A DNA stretch of 64,000 nucleotides from Veillonella sp. (GCF_041333735.1 NZ_JBGKFB010000001.1:675001-739000), one strand, 5' to 3'; positions 26,137 to 35,483 are shown, counted from the stretch's first letter. Numbers and translations are program-made. The notes: generated from the letters alone by a model not told the origin.

Positions 26137-27762
26137 ATGAATAAGAATAAGAAAAATAAAAAAGCTAAAACTAATGCAGAGGAAAAGCAAGTCGTTTCAA
26201 CTAGTTCTGTTATATCGGAACAGTTGCAAGGGGATATTGATGAGTTAAAAAACTCATACGACTCTTTCCTTTACGTATCTAAGCCGTTTTCCAGTACAAA
26301 TATTAACAACTTACAGGCAAAGGCTAAAATGTACGGCCTTAACCCAGTGCCGCTAAAAGGGGCGCGCGTACTGGAACTAGGTGCCTCTTGTGGTGGTAAT
26401 ATCGTTCCACAAGCACTGTACTATCCTGAGACTACTTTCACAGGCATCGACCTATCCGGCGTACAAGTAAAACACGGCAATGATATTATTAACTCCATCG
26501 GCCTCAAAAATGTGACCTTATTAGAAAAGGACATTCTCGATATCGATGAAAGTTTCGGGACCTTCGACTATATTATCGTTCACGGTATTTGGTCCTGGGT
26601 TCCAGATGTGGTGAAAGACAAAATCCTAAGTATTTGCAATGTGAATTTATCGGATAACGGTATCGCCTATGTATCGTATAATACGTATCCAGGTTGGAAA
26701 CGTCTCGAACAATTACGAGATATCATGTTATACTCCGAAAAACGAGCAAAAGACCAGGATTTATTAGAACGTACCTTATATACTAAAAGCGTACTCAAAA
26801 TGGTAGCAGACACTATGAATATTGATGATCGATCCCGTGCACAATCGGCCTATAAGATTAACAATATTCATAATGTATTGAATTCCAATGACTACTATGT
26901 AGCTCACGAATATTTAGAAGCCTTCAACGATCCTGTATATGTATCCGATTTCATTGAACGAGCACGCAAACAGGGTTGTGCCTATATCGGTGATGAAGTA
27001 TTACAGCGTTCTTTTATCACTTGGCTTGCAGACGATGTTACGAATAATATTAGAACCTTATCTCATGACAACTATGTAGATAAGGAGCAATTCTATGACT
27101 ACGTGTACGATACACAATTCCGCATGAGTTTATTAACAAAACTTTCAAACGAGGACAAAATCAATCACGAAGAAACTGTAACGCAAGATATTCTAAATAG
27201 CTTGTATTATGTAGGCAATTCCAGAAATGAAAAAGGGATTCCAGAAGACTGGACTGATACTGTAAACATTGCCATCAAAGAGTTAATGGACACCCATAAA
27301 CAGTTTAATGTACAAGGTATTATCAACCATATTAATAGTCAATACCCTGGCTATAACATCAATATGGCTCAACTCTATCAACGCCTATTATTGTTAACCA
27401 TTGTGGGTCAAATCAATATCTTTGGTGAATCCTATCCTATGACTCCATTTGTTGAAAATGAAAGCTATATCCCACAGCGTTTTATCAATTATGTGAATAC
27501 GCTAATTATGAAAGACGGAAATAAGTACATGGCCTTAGGTAACATGTACAACCAACTGGATAATGAAGTTGATAACGGTGTACTGTACGTAATGAATCAA
27601 TTAGCACAACCGACCTCTCGTGCTAAATTACTTGAATTAGTAGAATCTGATTTAACAGTCAATCGCACCACAAAAGATGGTTACACCTATAAAGTTCCTA
27701 GTGAGCAATATTTAAATGAAGTATTAGTCCACTTAGAATACCTTGGCTATTTTACAAAATAA
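26137..27762 (+). CDS. SAM-dependent methyltransferase with methyltransferase-regulatory domain (PKMT-like), 541 aa
   Basis: The ATG at 26137 was chosen because GGGGA lies 6 nt upstream; a TTG at 26125 overlaps that site. After a Lys-rich, disordered N-terminus (about 35 aa) comes a Rossmann methyltransferase domain with motif I VLELGASCGGN (residue ~78), acidic loop FTGIDLS (~100) and motif IV-like FDYIIVHGIWSWV. Residues about 220-300 (YYVAHEYLEAFNDPVY.SDF..RARKQGCAYIGDE) match the predicted methyltransferase regulatory domain. This domain pair is that of Rickettsia protein-lysine methyltransferases, which methylate the autotransporter OmpB. The C-terminus (~400-541) looks like winged-helix modules. 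The gene stands alone on the plus strand among autotransporter genes. Adhesin lysine methylation is my inference, and the enzyme has no signal peptide, so it would act before export. Confidence 0.85.
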   Translation: MNKNKKNKKAKTNAEEKQVVSTSSVISEQLQGDIDELKNSYDSFLYVSKPFSSTNINNLQAKAKMYGLNPVPLKGARVLELGASCGGNIVPQALYYPETTFTGIDLSGVQVKHGNDIINSIGLKNVTLLEKDILDIDESFGTFDYIIVHGIWSWVPDVVKDKILSICNVNLSDNGIAYVSYNTYPGWKRLEQLRDIMLYSEKRAKDQDLLERTLYTKSVLKMVADTMNIDDRSRAQSAYKINNIHNVLNSNDYYVAHEYLEAFNDPVYVSDFIERARKQGCAYIGDEVLQRSFITWLADDVTNNIRTLSHDNYVDKEQFYDYVYDTQFRMSLLTKLSNEDKINHEETVTQDILNSLYYVGNSRNEKGIPEDWTDTVNIAIKELMDTHKQFNVQGIINHINSQYPGYNINMAQLYQRLLLLTIVGQINIFGESYPMTPFVENESYIPQRFINYVNTLIMKDGNKYMALGNMYNQLDNEVDNGVLYVMNQLAQPTSRAKLLELVESDLTVNRTTKDGYTYKVPSEQYLNEVLVHLEYLGYFTK

Positions 27763-27790
27763 CAACTATATAACTTTTTAACGCACATAA

Positions 27791-27882
27791 TAAAATCCCG
27801 CTATCTCATGAGAGTGTACGGACCTTTAGCAATAGATTATCTACAGCTAACAGCTCTCCTCTATAAAGATAGCGGGATTTTA
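27791..27882. ncRNA. Nested long inverted repeat (structured RNA or bidirectional terminator)
   Basis: A perfect 15-bp outer stem (AAAATCCCGCTATCT / AGATAGCGGGATTTT) encloses 60 nt. That loop itself pairs inwardly: GAGAG/CTCTC (27810-27814 with 27854-27858), TTAGC/GCTAA (27826-27830 with 27846-27850) and the palindrome TAGATTATCTA. It lies 30 nt behind the methyltransferase stop, between convergent genes. It may end transcription from both sides, but the ordered interior is unusual for a terminator. Confidence 0.5.
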
Positions 27883-28094
27883 TGGTTAGTATTGTATTTT
27901 TAAGTATGGCCATACACTTATGTGATATAGGGGGGATTATAGCATCCGTAGGGATTGTAATTGCATAATAAAAGGGGAAGTTGCATATGGATGCTACATA
28001 TAAGTATAGATACATACGTTGTATATATGTAAGGGGTAATATATGTTAAGGAAATATATATCTATACAGACATACAGCTATATGGCCATAGATA

Positions 28095-28126
28095 GGCATG
28101 CACAAGGTCTCGGGACCTCATGCATG
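28095..28126 (-). terminator. Hairpin behind the first classical autotransporter gene
   Basis: GCATG..AGGTC-TCGG-GACCT..ATGC forms an interrupted stem 13 nt beyond the stop codon. There is no T-run, so termination here is uncertain. The stretch from 27883 to 28094 holds nothing else that I recognise. Confidence 0.35.
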
Positions 28127-28138
28127 ATTACCTGTATA

Positions 28139-30418
28139 TTAGAATTTGTGTGTGAAGCCAGCGTTTACGCCCCAGTCTGCTTGGTAATCACCAGACAATC
28201 CTGTGGCAACGTCAGCAAATACACTATTGTTGCTATTGAAGCCATAGCGGCCACCAAATGCCAATTCAGTCCAAGTACCTTTAAGGTCTTGTTCTGTTAA
28301 TTTCACAGCTGTGCCGCTAGCGAATGCAGTTTTCACATTGCCTGTGAAAGCATGACCTGCTGCAAAGCGTGTATATAGGTTGCCGTTACCGAATTGTTTA
28401 CCCAATTCAAGACCAAGCTTACCAGTAGTACTGTTTACGCCAGATTGGTTAACAGATACATTATCTACAGTAAAGTTGCGGCCACCAAAGTGTATAAAGT
28501 TCAATTGTGCTTGTGGTTCTACATAGAAGCCATTAGCGTATTTCAATGTTTTACCATAGCGAACACCGATGCTGTATGCATTGGATTTTACATCACTAGA
28601 CATAGGTTCACCGATTTCATTACGAGCTGTAAAGTCATTGGATACACGGCCTACTTGAGTTTCCACATGTATATATTGATCTTTACCAAGATCTTTCAAA
28701 CCATAGGCACCAATGGAGAAGGATTTAACCTTACCGGAGCCATCGAATACATAGTCTTCAGAACCACGAAGGTAGGATACTTGACCACCTACAGTCCAAC
28801 CACGGCTGATTTTAGCATCATAACCACCTTGGATACGTGTGTAGTCTGTAGCTGTATCAATACCGCTACCAGAATAGCTGTATTTACCACCACCAATGCG
28901 AGCCCAAATACCTGTAGGTTCACCTTGTTGTAATACACGAGGACGATACATATCGTCAGCTACTGTACGCCATGCGTTGATATTGCCTACTACAGCAGAA
29001 CGAATGCCACGCATATGCGGTGTATCATACGCACCACGAACAACAGGATTAGGATTTACTGGTGTAGGTGCTGGAACTTGAGGTTTAGGATCTGGAGTTA
29101 CCGGTGTAACTGGCTTAGGATCTGGAGTTACTGGTGTAACTGGTTTAGGATCTGGAGTTACTGGCGTAACTGGTTTAGGGTCTGGAGTTACTGGTGTAAC
29201 TGGTTTAGGGTCTGGAGTTACTGGTGTAACTGGTTTAGGATCTGGAGTCGGTGTAGGTTTTGGTTCTGGCGCCACGTAGGAGCCTTGACCATTACCGTCT
29301 TTCCAAGTAATATCCCCTTCTTTTTGATCTGTAGTCAATGCTTTTTTGTAGCTAGACACGATGCCTTTAGAAGCGATGGATACAGTACCAGAAAGGTTTC
29401 TTTCACCTTTTACATAATTTTCATAATAGAATTTATGTGCCAAATTATCTAAAATCTTGTTTACATTGCTTTCAGAAGATGTATCAAGATTGTCACCTGT
29501 TACATAGCCATGCACGCCAGAGCCAGCTGCAGCAGATTTCACGATAAAGTTACCGCCCTCGATGTCAGCCGCATCAAGACCATTTTTTTGAGAAGCTGGT
29601 TTACCGAAATTTAGTCCAGTACTTGCGCTCATATCATAAATAACATTGATATGACCATCTAGCTTGTTAACATGAATATCGCTGCGAGAATCTTGAGAAA
29701 TACGGCTGAAACCTTCGCGAGTACGAGTGCCTGTGAGGGTATTAATGCTACTACGAGCTTCTTTACCATCGATCATGAACGGCTCTAAGCCACCCATACT
29801 ATCGTGGCTCCACATGCCTCCATCAAAGGTCATGTCGATCTCGCCACCTTTATCTTCTAAAGTATTCACTGCTTTACCAGAGAATTGGTTAGGGCTATTA
29901 TGAGCACGACCTAGACCGATGTTGATTACAGATGGTTGTTGATCTTGGTATGGAGGCATCGTGTTATCAGATACGAGCACATCACCTTGCATATTGAACA
30001 CTTTGTGCTTTACAGTACCCGCATCATCAATGCCGAGATTAATTTTACTATTATATGCAAATGCAACTGGATACGGAGACTGCCATGGCGCAGTACTCAC
30101 GTCCATAACACCACCATCAATTTGAATGGAGCTATTATCTAGCATGCCTGTAATGAAAGCTGGTTGACGATAGCGTTTAGGCAATTGATTTGCATCAGGA
30201 GTATCCAAGGAACCAATTGTAACTTTACCACCATTAGATGCTACTACACCATTAACAGTCGTATTCCCAGTACTTTCAAATTTACTATCTGGCGCATTCG
30301 AAAAAATTTGTCCATCTGAATTAAGACCTGCTGCGGCCCATGTACTTGGCATGGCCATTGTAGATGACAATAACGTCATCATAACAGCAGATAATAAAAA
30401 TTTATTTCTTGCTCTCAT
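28139..30418 (-). CDS. Classical (type Va) autotransporter with TPVTPDPKP linker, 759 aa
   Basis: The ATG at 30418 is preceded by GAGG and gives a typical signal peptide (MRARNKFLLSAVMMTLLSST..AMPSTWA); an upstream TTG would add five residues. Residues about 30-390 form a short passenger with INIG and I.IDGG-like beta-helix strands. Residues about 391-446 are a linker of five near-perfect PVTPVTPDPK repeats. The C-terminal ~295 residues are an autotransporter barrel (IWARIGGGKYSY, YTRIQGGYDAK.. to GFTHKF, terminal Phe). It is paralogous to the genes at 30771 and 35484. The linker probably spans the envelope or lifts the passenger off the cell; its repeats could change length by slippage. The passenger function cannot be read from sequence. 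Confidence 0.9.
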   Translation of the reverse strand: MRARNKFLLSAVMMTLLSSTMAMPSTWAAAGLNSDGQIFSNAPDSKFESTGNTTVNGVVASNGGKVTIGSLDTPDANQLPKRYRQPAFITGMLDNSSIQIDGGVMDVSTAPWQSPYPVAFAYNSKINLGIDDAGTVKHKVFNMQGDVLVSDNTMPPYQDQQPSVINIGLGRAHNSPNQFSGKAVNTLEDKGGEIDMTFDGGMWSHDSMGGLEPFMIDGKEARSSINTLTGTRTREGFSRISQDSRSDIHVNKLDGHINVIYDMSASTGLNFGKPASQKNGLDAADIEGGNFIVKSAAAGSGVHGYVTGDNLDTSSESNVNKILDNLAHKFYYENYVKGERNLSGTVSIASKGIVSSYKKALTTDQKEGDITWKDGNGQGSYVAPEPKPTPTPDPKPVTPVTPDPKPVTPVTPDPKPVTPVTPDPKPVTPVTPDPKPVTPVTPDPKPQVPAPTPVNPNPVVRGAYDTPHMRGIRSAVVGNINAWRTVADDMYRPRVLQQGEPTGIWARIGGGKYSYSGSGIDTATDYTRIQGGYDAKISRGWTVGGQVSYLRGSEDYVFDGSGKVKSFSIGAYGLKDLGKDQYIHVETQVGRVSNDFTARNEIGEPMSSDVKSNAYSIGVRYGKTLKYANGFYVEPQAQLNFIHFGGRNFTVDNVSVNQSGVNSTTGKLGLELGKQFGNGNLYTRFAAGHAFTGNVKTAFASGTAVKLTEQDLKGTWTELAFGGRYGFNSNNSVFADVATGLSGDYQADWGVNAGFTHKF
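29079..29246 (-). repeat. Tandem 30-bp repeat encoding PVTPVTPDPK (about five copies)
   Basis: The 30-nt unit (GGATCTGGAGTTACTGGTGT plus ten more bases on the plus strand) recurs about five times with single-base changes. Because the unit is a multiple of three, copy-number change would alter linker length without a frameshift. Confidence 0.85.
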
Positions 30419-30682
30419 CCTCTTACACCTCAACTATAAATACAATTACAATCACATTTGTGAAAGTCCCTTCATAAACGAATATATATCTGTAATTTGA
30501 TTTATTAGTCTAAATAGACAGAAAAAATAGATATATACTCGCTTTATTAAGAACTCATATCCAACATTTTTAAAATATGTTTAAAATATTACACTATTTT
30601 TTGTGAATTGTAAATGAATTTTGTGAATTTTATTTAAAATTATTTAAAATATTAATAAATGAGTTATAAAGTAAGAGTATAA

Positions 30683-30727
30683 AAGCCCCATGTATTAGAT
30701 AATTATATCCAATACGTGAGGCTCTTT
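30683..30727 (-). terminator. Terminator of the second classical autotransporter gene
   Basis: AGCC.CA.GTATT..GAT / ATC..AATAC.TG.GGCT forms a long interrupted stem, followed by TTTTAT on the minus strand and CTTTTTATT on the plus. The 30419-30682 stretch above it is the AT-rich 5' region of the gene starting at 30418, and I see no further gene there. Confidence 0.65.
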
Positions 30728-30770
30728 TTATTCTATTATTACCGTATAGGTTTAAATGTTGACCAGTATA

Positions 30771-32948
30771 TTAGAATTTATGTGTAAATCCTGCATTTAC
30801 AGACCAGCCTGCTTTATAGTCACCGGATAAGCCTGTACTAAGGTCTGCAAAGATGCTGTTATTAGCATTGAATCCATAACGACCACCGAATGCTAGATCT
30901 GTCCAAGTGCCTTTAAGGTCTTGTTTTGTATATTTTGTAGTATTGCCAGTTGTGTACGCTGTATTTACAGTGCCAGAGAAGGCATGGTTTACACCAACGC
31001 GAGTATAGATATTACCTGCGCCGAATGTTTTACCGATTTCAAGGCCAAGGCCACCTGCTGTGATGCTCACACCAGATTCGTTGACATGCATACTACCTGC
31101 ATTAAAGCTATCTCCACCGAAGTGAGTGTAGCTCAATTGCGCTTGTGGTTCAATGTATGTGCCATTTTGGAATTTCACAGTTTTACCATAGCGTGCACCA
31201 ATTGTATAGGCATTTGCTTTAGCATCACCAGAAAGGCTTTCACCAATTTCATTGCGAGCTGTGAAAGTATTAGAAACGCGACCTACTTGGGATTCAAGGT
31301 GAATATATTGATCTTTACCAAGATCTTTCACGCCATACGCACCTACAGCAAAGGCTTTTTCCTTACCAGTGCCATTGAATACATAGTCATCGTTGCCACG
31401 AAGGTAAGAAACTTGACCACCTACAGTCCAGCCGCTACCAGTTTTAGCATCGTAACCGCCTTGAATGCGTGTATATATTGTCTCTGTATCAATACCTTTT
31501 GCGTCATAACTATATTTACCGCCCCCAACGCGAGCCCAAATACCTGTCGGTTCACCTTGTTGTAAAATGCGGGTACGGTACATATTATCTGACAATGTTC
31601 TCCAACCATTAATATTGCTCATAATAGCAGAACGGGCACCGCGCATATGAGGTGTATCAAAATCACCCATGTTAACGTGAATATGAGAATTACGGTCTGG
31701 TGCTGGAGCTGGTTTCACTTCTGGTTTAGGAGTTGGTTTTGGTGCTGGCTTAACCTCAGGTTTTGGAGTCGGTTTTACCTCTGGTTTAGGAGTTGGTTTT
31801 ACCTCAGGTTTTGGTATTGGTTTTGGTGTTGGTTTATTTTCACCATATACGTATTTACCTTGACCATCCTTATCGGCTTGCCATGTAATAGCACCTTCTT
31901 TGGCATACCCTTCAGTCAACACCTTAAAGCGTGCAGATTCAGCACCATTGGATGCAATAGCTACTGTACCTTGAAGGTTTCTTTCACCATTTACATAATT
32001 ATGGTAATACACCTTGTGAGCCAAGTTATCTAAAATCTTATTTACATTGTCCTCACTAGATACATCAAGACCTTTTTGAGACGTATATAAATGAGCAGCT
32101 GCATTAGACTCTGCACTTGTAATATGAATATCTCCACCCCAGAAGGATTCTGAAGTCAAACCATTATAGGTTTTCGTTGGTGGTGTGTATTCTGGATCTT
32201 CTGTATCGTCGTACTCACCATTAATATCATAAAAGAAATTTACATGACCGACTAACTTATCAATGTGGATTTCATTGTGCTCATTTTGCACTACAGCATT
32301 TTCAAAACTGCGATTTTTAGATCCTACTAATCGATGTACATGGCTTGGGGTTGTCATTGAGCTGTAGCTAGTGCCATTTAAACCACCTTCGTAGAGATGA
32401 TCCCAATACCCACGTTGACCAAGGTATACATTAATATGGTTTGCTTGTTTTGAATTTTTATCTGCTAAGTTAAGAGCAAAGCCAGTCCAAAATACTTCAT
32501 CACTATCTAAACCGATATTAATTACAGATGCATAATTAGGGTTGCCATCGATACGAACATCACCTTCAATAGACATATTATGCCCAGTAAAATCACCTGT
32601 ATTACCATCTACACCAAGATTTACAGTACCACCTTTAGAAATAACAACTGGATTACTGCTACGACCAACTTGAAGATCCCCATTTTTAATATTCACAGTA
32701 CTGCCATTTTGGCTAGTAATGATAGTATTACGTTCATCGATTAATCTACCGGTTACGTAATCTGCATTAATGGTACTCAAATTATCTGCATCAAGCCCAT
32801 ACATTGTACCTTGCGGTGTTCCCAAGTCTACAGTTTCACCCTTAGTCAAACTAAAAACAGGATAGTCTGCCATCGCATACGGTACTACAGAGCTAGCAAT
32901 CGTCAACGCAATCGCTAAAGATAAGTTCGCTTTACACAAACGTTTCAT
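30771..32948 (-). CDS. Classical (type Va) autotransporter with KPTPKPEV linker, 725 aa
   Basis: The signal peptide (MKRLCKANLSLAIALTIASS, cut near AMA) is followed by a passenger to about residue 365 with NIGLDS and NLGVDGNTG-type beta-strand turns. Residues about 369-419 are a linker of PKPTPKPEVK repeats. The barrel runs from about residue 430 to the terminal Phe (GFTHKF). The passenger is close to that of the gene at 35484 (shared EDPEYTPPT.TYNGLT and KVLDNLAHKVYYH-like blocks) and further from that at 28139. RBS GAGAGGG. The role is probably adhesion or aggregation at the outer membrane. Confidence 0.9.
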   Translation of the reverse strand: MKRLCKANLSLAIALTIASSVVPYAMADYPVFSLTKGETVDLGTPQGTMYGLDADNLSTINADYVTGRLIDERNTIITSQNGSTVNIKNGDLQVGRSSNPVVISKGGTVNLGVDGNTGDFTGHNMSIEGDVRIDGNPNYASVINIGLDSDEVFWTGFALNLADKNSKQANHINVYLGQRGYWDHLYEGGLNGTSYSSMTTPSHVHRLVGSKNRSFENAVVQNEHNEIHIDKLVGHVNFFYDINGEYDDTEDPEYTPPTKTYNGLTSESFWGGDIHITSAESNAAAHLYTSQKGLDVSSEDNVNKILDNLAHKVYYHNYVNGERNLQGTVAIASNGAESARFKVLTEGYAKEGAITWQADKDGQGKYVYGENKPTPKPIPKPEVKPTPKPEVKPTPKPEVKPAPKPTPKPEVKPAPAPDRNSHIHVNMGDFDTPHMRGARSAIMSNINGWRTLSDNMYRTRILQQGEPTGIWARVGGGKYSYDAKGIDTETIYTRIQGGYDAKTGSGWTVGGQVSYLRGNDDYVFNGTGKEKAFAVGAYGVKDLGKDQYIHLESQVGRVSNTFTARNEIGESLSGDAKANAYTIGARYGKTVKFQNGTYIEPQAQLSYTHFGGDSFNAGSMHVNESGVSITAGGLGLEIGKTFGAGNIYTRVGVNHAFSGTVNTAYTTGNTTKYTKQDLKGTWTDLAFGGRYGFNANNSIFADLSTGLSGDYKAGWSVNAGFTHKF

Positions 32949-33226
32949 AAGAACCCTCTCTCATTTACATACTATAAACTATTATTAAATAATTTAATTA
33001 TAATTTATATTTATATTCCTGTAAATATGAGGGAAATTTGCCACATAAAAATAGCCCTTCGTTATCCCTAGATAATTAGGTAACTGAAAGGCCATTTCAT
33101 CAATTATTTATTCTCTTGAGATGAGCCCGACGGATCTACTCGCTTGGCTATCTATTTATATTATAGGGTTAATCTTATATATCGTCAAATATGGATAAAC
33201 GATACTATAGTACACTTATACAGACT

Positions 33227-33256
33227 AAAAGGCAGCAATAAAATTGCTGCCTTTTT
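33227..33256. terminator. Terminator of the small secreted protein gene
   Basis: AAAAGGCAGCAAT-AAA-ATTGCTGCCTTTT is a strong stem with T-runs on both strands (TTTTTATTT on plus, TTTTAGTC on minus). It sits 10 nt past the stop of the minus-strand gene at 33266. A weaker stem with TTTTTA tail lies at about 33048-33100. Confidence 0.75.
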
Positions 33257-33265
33257 ATTTACCCT

Positions 33266-33592
33266 TTACTTACGTGCCACACTCATAGCGGCCATCATAC
33301 CTGGAGATTTCCAAACGGATTGGCCATTGTCTGAAACGAGTTTATTGTTATAGTAGAATACATCTGCATTGTAATAGTTACTATCGCTAGATGTTACCTT
33401 ATAGCTAAGGCCAGATGTAGTGTACACCGTAAAGTTAAGTACATCCCCTACTTTCTTCACAGAGTCTTGATCTACGTACCAGCTATTACCATTATAAGTA
33501 GTAGCATACACATCTGTACGAGCTTCTACATCATATGTATTAATACCGATCAATACGAGTAGAGCTGCTAACATATATAAAAATTTACGCAT
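33266..33592 (-). CDS. Small secreted protein of unknown function, 108 aa
   Basis: The ATG at 33592 follows a strong RBS (ACGGAGGT, 7 nt spacing); a longer frame upstream lacks one. A hydrophobic leader (MRKFLYMLAALLVLIGINTY) ends near VEA, leaving about 85 residues rich in Tyr, Asn and Ser with alternating polar/hydrophobic strands (WYVDQDSVKK, VLNFTVYTTSG, ADVFYYNNKLV). No Cys and no lipobox are present. It could be a small periplasmic or surface beta-sandwich protein. It has its own terminator and lies between an autotransporter and a porin gene. Confidence 0.75.
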   Translation of the reverse strand: MRKFLYMLAALLVLIGINTYDVEARTDVYATTYNGNSWYVDQDSVKKVGDVLNFTVYTTSGLSYKVTSSDSNYYNADVFYYNNKLVSDNGQSVWKSPGMMAAMSVARK

Positions 33593-33687
33593 TAGAATTA
33601 CCTCCGTTTTATCGTTGGAATACTTATTTATTATACCAAAAAACGGTGAAATTCGCATTAAAATGGCGCTTTCTACTTACTCATGTA

Positions 33688-35073
33688 TTAGAATTGATAG
33701 TTAAGGTCTACACGGTAGTAGTTAGGAAGTTTATCGTTGTCACCGATGCTCTTATTTGTTTTATTGTTGAAGCCATAGTAACCTGTTATACCTACATTGT
33801 CTTGCAATGCATAGTGAGCTGTTGCCAACCAACCTCTGTAACCACGGTAGCTAGTAACATATGCTGGACCACCATGGAAGTTAGGATCATAATAACGGTT
33901 TGTTGCATCATATGGTACTTCCCAACGAGAAGATTGAAGGGCAATGTTATCACCAAAGTTGAAGTATTGCGCTTTTACATCCCATGTACCACGTTTAGAG
34001 ATTTTGTAATCACCATAGCCAAGGCCAGCAGACCAAGCTGTACCATTAGATACGCTAGTTGCTTTCACCCATTCGCCGCCAACCCAAACTTTATCAAAGT
34101 TCAAGTCAGAGCTAAAGCCATACATATTTTTAGCTTCCCCATTTACACGTTTGTTAACACGTGTATAGAAACCACCTAGGTTTACATGGTCGTTAAGTTG
34201 ACCTTTTAAGCCTGTATATACCATGGTAAAGTTTCCGTTTTTATCGATGGAGTTTTGGCCATACATATCGGTAGCAAAACCGCCCTCAATACCATAACCA
34301 TACGCTGCTTGGAAGTTAAGCTTATGATTGCTTGCATTGAATTGAACACCGTCAAAGCCATCATCATAAATCAAGCCATTACCGATCATTTGATTGAAAC
34401 GGCCTGCTTTCACAGATACGCGTTCACCAAATTTATGATTTACATAAGCGCGGTCAAAATGAATATTTGTTGGTCTATCGCGAAGGGATGAACCAGAAGA
34501 GGATGTTTGGAAAGAATCACCTAGTTCCATATTTCCTGTTGTAATACGGACTACAACGTCGGTGCGATTATTAACCTTTGCATTGAATTGTAAACGAGCG
34601 CGCACATCGAATTGGGAACCTTTACTATAATCTAGGCCACGCATATTCGTACCATCATTTACGAATTTACCATCTTTTTCTTGGGAACCAAGATAGCGAA
34701 GACGTACGTCACCAGTTACCTTCACATTACCTACGCGGTCTTCTAAACGAGCTACACGAACACCCAAATTGTTCAACTCATTAGAGAACTCATCAGCCAA
34801 GCGATTGATCATCACTTGTTGTTCCGCATTAGCACGGTCTTGATTAGCCATTGCTTTAGCAATCATTTGAGCCATTTCAAAACGAGTAATTTCATTTTGC
34901 CCTTTGAAAGTCCCATCTGGATAGCCATTCACAACACCTGCTGCAGCCAATTGAGACACCGCTTGATACGCCCAAGAATCTGTGCTCACATCAGAAAATG
35001 GATTGTTAGCAAATGCAGTTGTTGCGCCCAATACAGCAGTTGCTGCTAACATTGCGGTAATTTGTTTTTTCAT
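33688..35073 (-). CDS. OmpM-type SLH outer-membrane porin 1, 461 aa
   Basis: The ATG at 35073 follows GGGGTAAG; an upstream in-frame ATG would add seven residues before the signal peptide (MKKQITAMLAATAVLGATTAFA). An SLH domain follows (residues ~22-75, NPFSDVSTDSWAYQAVSQLA to ITRFEMAQMIAKAMA), then a short coiled coil (RANAEQQVMINRLADEF..NELNNLGVRVARLEDR), then a porin barrel ending in YRVDLNYQF. In Negativicutes, OmpM proteins tie the outer membrane to peptidoglycan through the SLH domain and act as porins. The SLH and coiled-coil parts are almost identical to the two paralogs at 38123 and 39500, while the barrels differ. A palindrome array lies upstream. Confidence 0.92.
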   Translation of the reverse strand: MKKQITAMLAATAVLGATTAFANNPFSDVSTDSWAYQAVSQLAAAGVVNGYPDGTFKGQNEITRFEMAQMIAKAMANQDRANAEQQVMINRLADEFSNELNNLGVRVARLEDRVGNVKVTGDVRLRYLGSQEKDGKFVNDGTNMRGLDYSKGSQFDVRARLQFNAKVNNRTDVVVRITTGNMELGDSFQTSSSGSSLRDRPTNIHFDRAYVNHKFGERVSVKAGRFNQMIGNGLIYDDGFDGVQFNASNHKLNFQAAYGYGIEGGFATDMYGQNSIDKNGNFTMVYTGLKGQLNDHVNLGGFYTRVNKRVNGEAKNMYGFSSDLNFDKVWVGGEWVKATSVSNGTAWSAGLGYGDYKISKRGTWDVKAQYFNFGDNIALQSSRWEVPYDATNRYYDPNFHGGPAYVTSYRGYRGWLATAHYALQDNVGITGYYGFNNKTNKSIGDNDKLPNYYRVDLNYQF

Positions 35074-35139
35074 AATCTTACCCCATAAAAACACTAACTA
35101 TACACGATTAAAATTAACAATTAATAACCACCATAAGTC

Positions 35140-35168
35140 ATTATATACAGGTTATTATCATCAAAATG
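35140..35168 (-). promoter_or_regulatory. Possible promoter of OmpM-type porin 1
   Basis: On the minus strand TATAAT (35140-35145) lies about 67 nt before the porin start. The sequence about 17 nt upstream (CATTTT) is a poor -35, which fits a promoter that needs an activator. The palindrome array begins about 70 nt further up. Confidence 0.45.
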
Positions 35169-35238
35169 TTTTTCATAGCATTTTCATGAATATAGAATGT
35201 AGAATCAATGAAGCACACCTTGATAGTCCTTCTTAGAA

Positions 35239-35362
35239 ATTAGTACAGTCCGGTAGCATTATCCAAGCCCCTTAATAGCTCTTCTAAAAATTAGTACACG
35301 CCTGTAGTATCGGTAGGCCCCTTTGATACTGCTCCTAAAAATTAGAACACGCCTGTTCTAAT
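35239..35362. promoter_or_regulatory. Palindrome array A: three sites at 51-bp spacing
   Basis: Three related 22-bp elements start at 35239, 35290 and 35341, exactly 51 bp apart. Site 3 is nearly a perfect palindrome (TTAGAACACGCCTGTTCTAA). Sites 1 and 2 are the TTAGTACA..CCTGTAGTAT variant, and site 1 is the most decayed. Each is preceded by a CTTAGAAA / CTAAAAA-like stretch. The array lies beyond the terminator of the gene at 35484 and 166 nt upstream of the porin start at 35073. Spacing near five DNA turns places all sites on one helix face, as for cooperative protein binding. No binding protein is identified. Confidence 0.6.
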
Positions 35363-35385
35363 TCCGGAGAGACCATATTCATAAA

Positions 35386-35436
35386 AGCCCCAGAGTACTA
35401 ACAGCTAATATACACCGCTATTAGTACTCTGGGGCT
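35386..35436 (-). terminator. Terminator of the third classical autotransporter gene
   Basis: AGCCCCAGAGTACTAA / TTAGTACTCTGGGGCT is a perfect 16-bp stem with a 19-nt loop, followed by TTTTAT on the minus strand. Confidence 0.8.
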
Positions 35437-35483
35437 ATTTTATATATAGACTATATTTTCAGATTATTTTAGGTAAACTTAGT

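Noticed and set aside
27806..28015. 69-codon minus-strand frame overlapping the nested hairpin
   Set aside because: It starts without an RBS, crosses the inverted repeat, and shows no protein features beyond chance.
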